Origin: Rachycentron canadum | Lineage: Eukaryota; Chordata; Actinopteri; Carangiformes; Rachycentridae | Length of the DNA: 64,000 bases | Reading direction: 5' to 3' | Assembly: GCA_038496675.1 (NCBI GenBank) | Contig: CM076659.1 | Coordinates: forward strand, 3,012,754 to 3,076,753 | Shown here: positions 60,601 to 64,000 of the stretch, in pieces | Position numbering within the stretch: position 1 is the stretch's first letter | Layout: the number at the start of each line of letters is the position of its first letter | Made by a program: the position numbers and the translations under genes | Notes under the pieces: model-generated | What the model was told of the DNA's origin: nothing | Database searches by the model: none | Seen by the model: the letters and a program-made list of their open reading frames with translations, nothing else

Positions 60601-63600
60601 TTTTAGCTGGTTTTGAAATTTTTTTGTGCACTAGTTATTTAATAGTTGGGTTTTTAAGTTCTAGAGACTGTAAGAATGCCTGCATGCTTGACTGAATCTC
60701 ACTGTAGGAGTGAGTCACTTTCTAACATGACCGTGATGACGTTTGTGTGTCAGCTTTACTCAAAGATTTAGTTTATGGAGAGACTCTGAGCTGTAACCCA
60801 AACCTTTACCCCTTCTTCACACACTTATTCTGTCTCAGAATAATATCACACACTCTCCTCTCCACAACAACACCCTTTCTCTTCCACAGGACACCAGTTG
60901 AGCTTTAAGTGTGGACAGGCTTCAGATTGAAACCCTCTGGGCTCTCTACACAGTCGCTCTCTACACTTATATAACAAACCACAATGAGGACATGTGCTGT
61001 CGAAAACCCTAATCTAAACAGATAATATAGATAACATATTGGAAGGGAAGGTGAAGTGAAAGACTATATGTTAGTCATGCTTATCTGACTATTTGTACAG
61101 AACTAGTATTACATGGGAGGAGCGCAGTAATTCATAGAATACCCCTAAGAATTTGTTTTTAAAAAATCCTTTTGCACAAGATAATGAAATTTACTGGAAA
61201 TACTAGTCTTAAATGTTACATATACTGTGTTTAAAGCCAAGATTTTCCTATTTGCTTATTGATTTAGCAATACAGAACAGAGTATTTCACACATCCCTCT
61301 ACAGACCTCCCCATATTAAATAAAGGAGAAAAAGAAAACACACAGAATTAGTGATGTTTTAGCATAGGCAGCACTAGATTGAGGCTAGATGGAGCTATAG
61401 CTTTCAACAAACCCAAGAAATGTCCTAAAAAGTTTGAAAAAAAATCTGCACCTCTAGCTGCCACAGCAACTTTATATGTGCTGGAAATGTTAAACTATTG
61501 GCTCACATCAAGCACAACATTTCAACCTAAGTAACTGATATTCAGATTGCTTTGTTATGCTAGTTATTGCTAGTTATTGAGCTATTGCTCATCACATTAT
61601 TATGTGACGCCAGTATGACTGGCGCAAAACAGGAAGTCAGGCGATATTGACATAGTGACAGGAGGTCGGGTTGGATTGACGGGTCACCAAAACAGACACA
61701 GGAACCTGATGTTAGTTTCCTGTTTCCAAACAGTTCACACGTTTTTTTTTTTTTGTTTCTTAAGTCATGACGAACATTGTTCCCTAAGCTTCCTTTGACC
61801 TTAAAGTGATAATTTTGAAACCTAATTTTACCCACAGCATCATCACATTATATTATCATCAGTCTAAAGATACTGTAACAGTATTATAAGATTCAATTAT
61901 TACTTTACGATTTTTAAAACCAAAATGTGGATGTAAAATCAGTTGACGACTCATGAGTTTGTGAGACAGAGTTGCTGCCCTCTCTCACCATGAATAGTCT
62001 GTACAGGGAACAGTTACATCATTGCTGAACATGGGCCAACTGTCTGAATGCTGGGAAACACACAGGGAAATACCCCCCCAACCCCTTCATTCCCATCCCA
62101 CCCCAACACACATCCCATCTCTCCCTCGCCTTCTGCCTTCCGCCTCATGCCACTTGCTTCTCAGAGGAGAACTACCCCACTAGCTGTGTATTCTCCTGCA
62201 GCCTCATCACAAACGTCCCCGGTGACCTGCTGCACCCAGACAAAACAAGCAGAGCAGAGGAGGCCATCCAGCAGCCAGGCCTGTTTTCTGAAAAAAGGTC
62301 ATCCTCACATAAACATATGAAGAAATTGTTCCAGTATGTTTGAAAGCAGTAGGGCAGGGGCACACACAAGTCATACACAAAGCAGTGACCTACATCCACA
62401 GTAACACTGCACCATTGTGGAGCGGCTCCCAAAGGACTCATTAGGAACATTAATGTTCATCCACTGATATTTAACAATTTGTTTGCATAATTCTGCTTAT
62501 GTGATTGTAACATTGCAAATAAATTGCAAGCTTGCTAGTTACAGTTTGTGAAAAAATTGAAATTGAAAGCTTTGCATTGGAAATGTGTATTTTTGAACCA
62601 AAGCCTCAACCATTTCTTAAACATTCAGTTGTAAAGGAGTAATACATTCACACACATGCACATTTGGTGTGTACAGATGCAAACAGTGGTGTAATCTGAT
62701 TTAATGAATGTACTGTTTCCACTGTAACAACATCCTTATCAAATTAGCACTCTTTTCATCACTCTACACAGTCTATTATGTAGACTGTTAATAATTTGCA
62801 CTTTGCTTTATCCCTGTTGAACTTCATCCAACACAAATAAGAGCTTATGCTTTTCTTTATTGACTGAAACTGGCAAGCAGTAAAGTGATGAACCCATAGG
62901 TAAAACCGTATATGTATAGACATAATGAAATTTGGTGTCCTTAGCAACCAACGCAGCACAAAGGCTCAATTCAAGACAGAAAATATGAAAAAAAAAAAAA
63001 AAAAAAAACAGCAAAAAGTGTAACACGGGCAGGGTTTCAAAGAAAACACAATACAGTGTAATAAAAGAGGAGAGATGTGTGGGTTGAATTGAAAGAAATT
63101 TAAGTTTATGTTTGTGAGCAACAGTAGAGATAAGAAAAACGAGGAGAAAGCTTTAGAGAGATCATCAGCAGAGACACGAAGGAAGAGGCAGCAAGAGACA
63201 TTTTTCCTTTTCCCTTTGCTTTCAGTAATATTTCCAAACCAGGTTCTTCATTTTGTGCAAGATTAGCCTGATTAAAAATGGAGAGGATTAAGAAAGATAC
63301 ATCCAAAGTGTCTGCTCCAGTTAGCTACAGGGCTCTAAAATGTTTGATTAATGAAACATGAATCACAGGCTGGTCCCACTGCTGCTGCTAGCATAGCTGA
63401 CATTGGGAGTTTGGCCTGACACCATTACTCAGCAGGAGCCTGGCCCACATCGCAGATCCATCAGGCCTCATGGGGCCTGGGTTTTTTTTTTTGCTGCGGC
63501 TCACTGTGAGCTATGTAAACGGATCAGCTTATCGGCCCACCTGCGCCACCAAATGAGATCCTTTAATGACACAGTGCACAGTGTAAAAGTGGGAGGAAGC

Positions 63601-64000
63601 AGGGAAAGAAATACAACGCTGCAAAAAAAAAAAAAAAAGACAAAACAAAAAACATATTTCATAATGTTATGCTTGTTTCAGCAAGCAAACGCTTGTGTCA
63701 TGATTTGAATGTGTACGCTGGCTGTTTGCCTGATACAGCCCAAAGCAGGCTAAGCAGAATGTAGCTGAGAAAATAGCTGCAAAACATTTTGGGTTCACCT
63801 TCAAAGAGGTCATTTCACTGTGGCTTTGGCATCTCTGCTCGCATTGCTGCAACACTGTGCGACAAATCCAGATGAGGGCTTTAAGCCACACGCTAAATCC
63901 TGTGTATTCAGTCTTTCCCCTCTGATGGGGCATGCAGGGCGAGGCTGACTAATTTAGAGGACGTTTATCCAAGGTGAAAAAAAAAAAAAAAAATCAACAC
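57626..64000 (-). other. Intron upstream of the last Ig exon (5' end outside the window)
   Basis: The exon encoding the first half of the Ig domain, with its first cysteine, was looked for on the minus strand and not found, so this intron is at least 6.4 kb. It holds a degraded ttaggg-like G-rich stretch at 57740-57880, poly-A runs at 62988-63009, 63622-63639 and 63978-63993, and otherwise plain AT-rich sequence. The GC-richer block at 63360-63600 has no convincing frame. Confidence 0.7.
62988..63009. repeat. Poly-A tract
   Basis: An A run of about 22 nt in the upstream intron. Confidence 0.93.

Noticed and set aside
1..64000. tRNA, rRNA, CRISPR array, operon, bacterial or phage system
   Set aside because: No cloverleaf, repeat-spacer pattern or compact gene cluster was seen; the sequence is spliced vertebrate DNA.

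Overview
The window is vertebrate nuclear DNA, most likely from a percomorph ray-finned fish, in a draft assembly with two N-gaps. Supporting signs are AT-rich, repeat-dense non-coding sequence, teleost-type interspersed repeats (an internally deleted Tc1/mariner copy, a Rex1/L2-like LINE fragment, hAT-like and other terminal-inverted-repeat MITEs, SINE-like percomorph repeats), many microsatellites, and GT-AG spliced exons. There are no bacterial-style genes, operons or CRISPR arrays.

One protein-coding gene can be supported. It lies on the minus strand and runs across almost the whole window: seven consecutive internal exons at 57461-57625, 54079-54298, 53448-53597, 52375-52536, 51787-52020, 4085-4295 and 3423-3631. 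Every splice phase fits, giving 450 uninterrupted codons. The product is a group VI (subfamily A) adhesion GPCR of the GPR123/124/125 (ADGRA1/2/3) type. The visible part covers the end of the Ig-like domain, the hormone-receptor (HormR) domain, the GAIN domain and the degenerate GPS. The leucine-rich repeats and most of the Ig domain must lie to the right of the window, and the seven-transmembrane region to the left. Residues shared by A2 and A3 but missing here favour the third paralog, ADGRA1, with an unusually complete ectodomain.

Layout, left to right. 1-3.4 kb is an intron with a poly-C tract, an N-gap and a CpG-rich block at about 2.1-3.2 kb that could be an internal promoter for a short, 7TM-only isoform. 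3.4-4.3 kb holds the GPS exon and the exon before it. 4.3-51.8 kb is a single intron of about 47.5 kb that splits the GAIN coding sequence; it holds nearly all the recognised repeats, a second N-gap with Nextera/Tn5 adapter sequence left at its edge, and a perfect 20-bp hairpin. 51.8-57.6 kb holds five exons with short introns. 57.6-64 kb is the next upstream intron, where I see no exon.

Nothing here looks like a new defence, mobile or biosynthetic system. The points most worth following up are the probable complete-ectodomain ADGRA1 with a candidate internal promoter, the GPS that lacks its cleavage tripeptide, the adapter contamination, and an unnamed repeat present five times in one intron.
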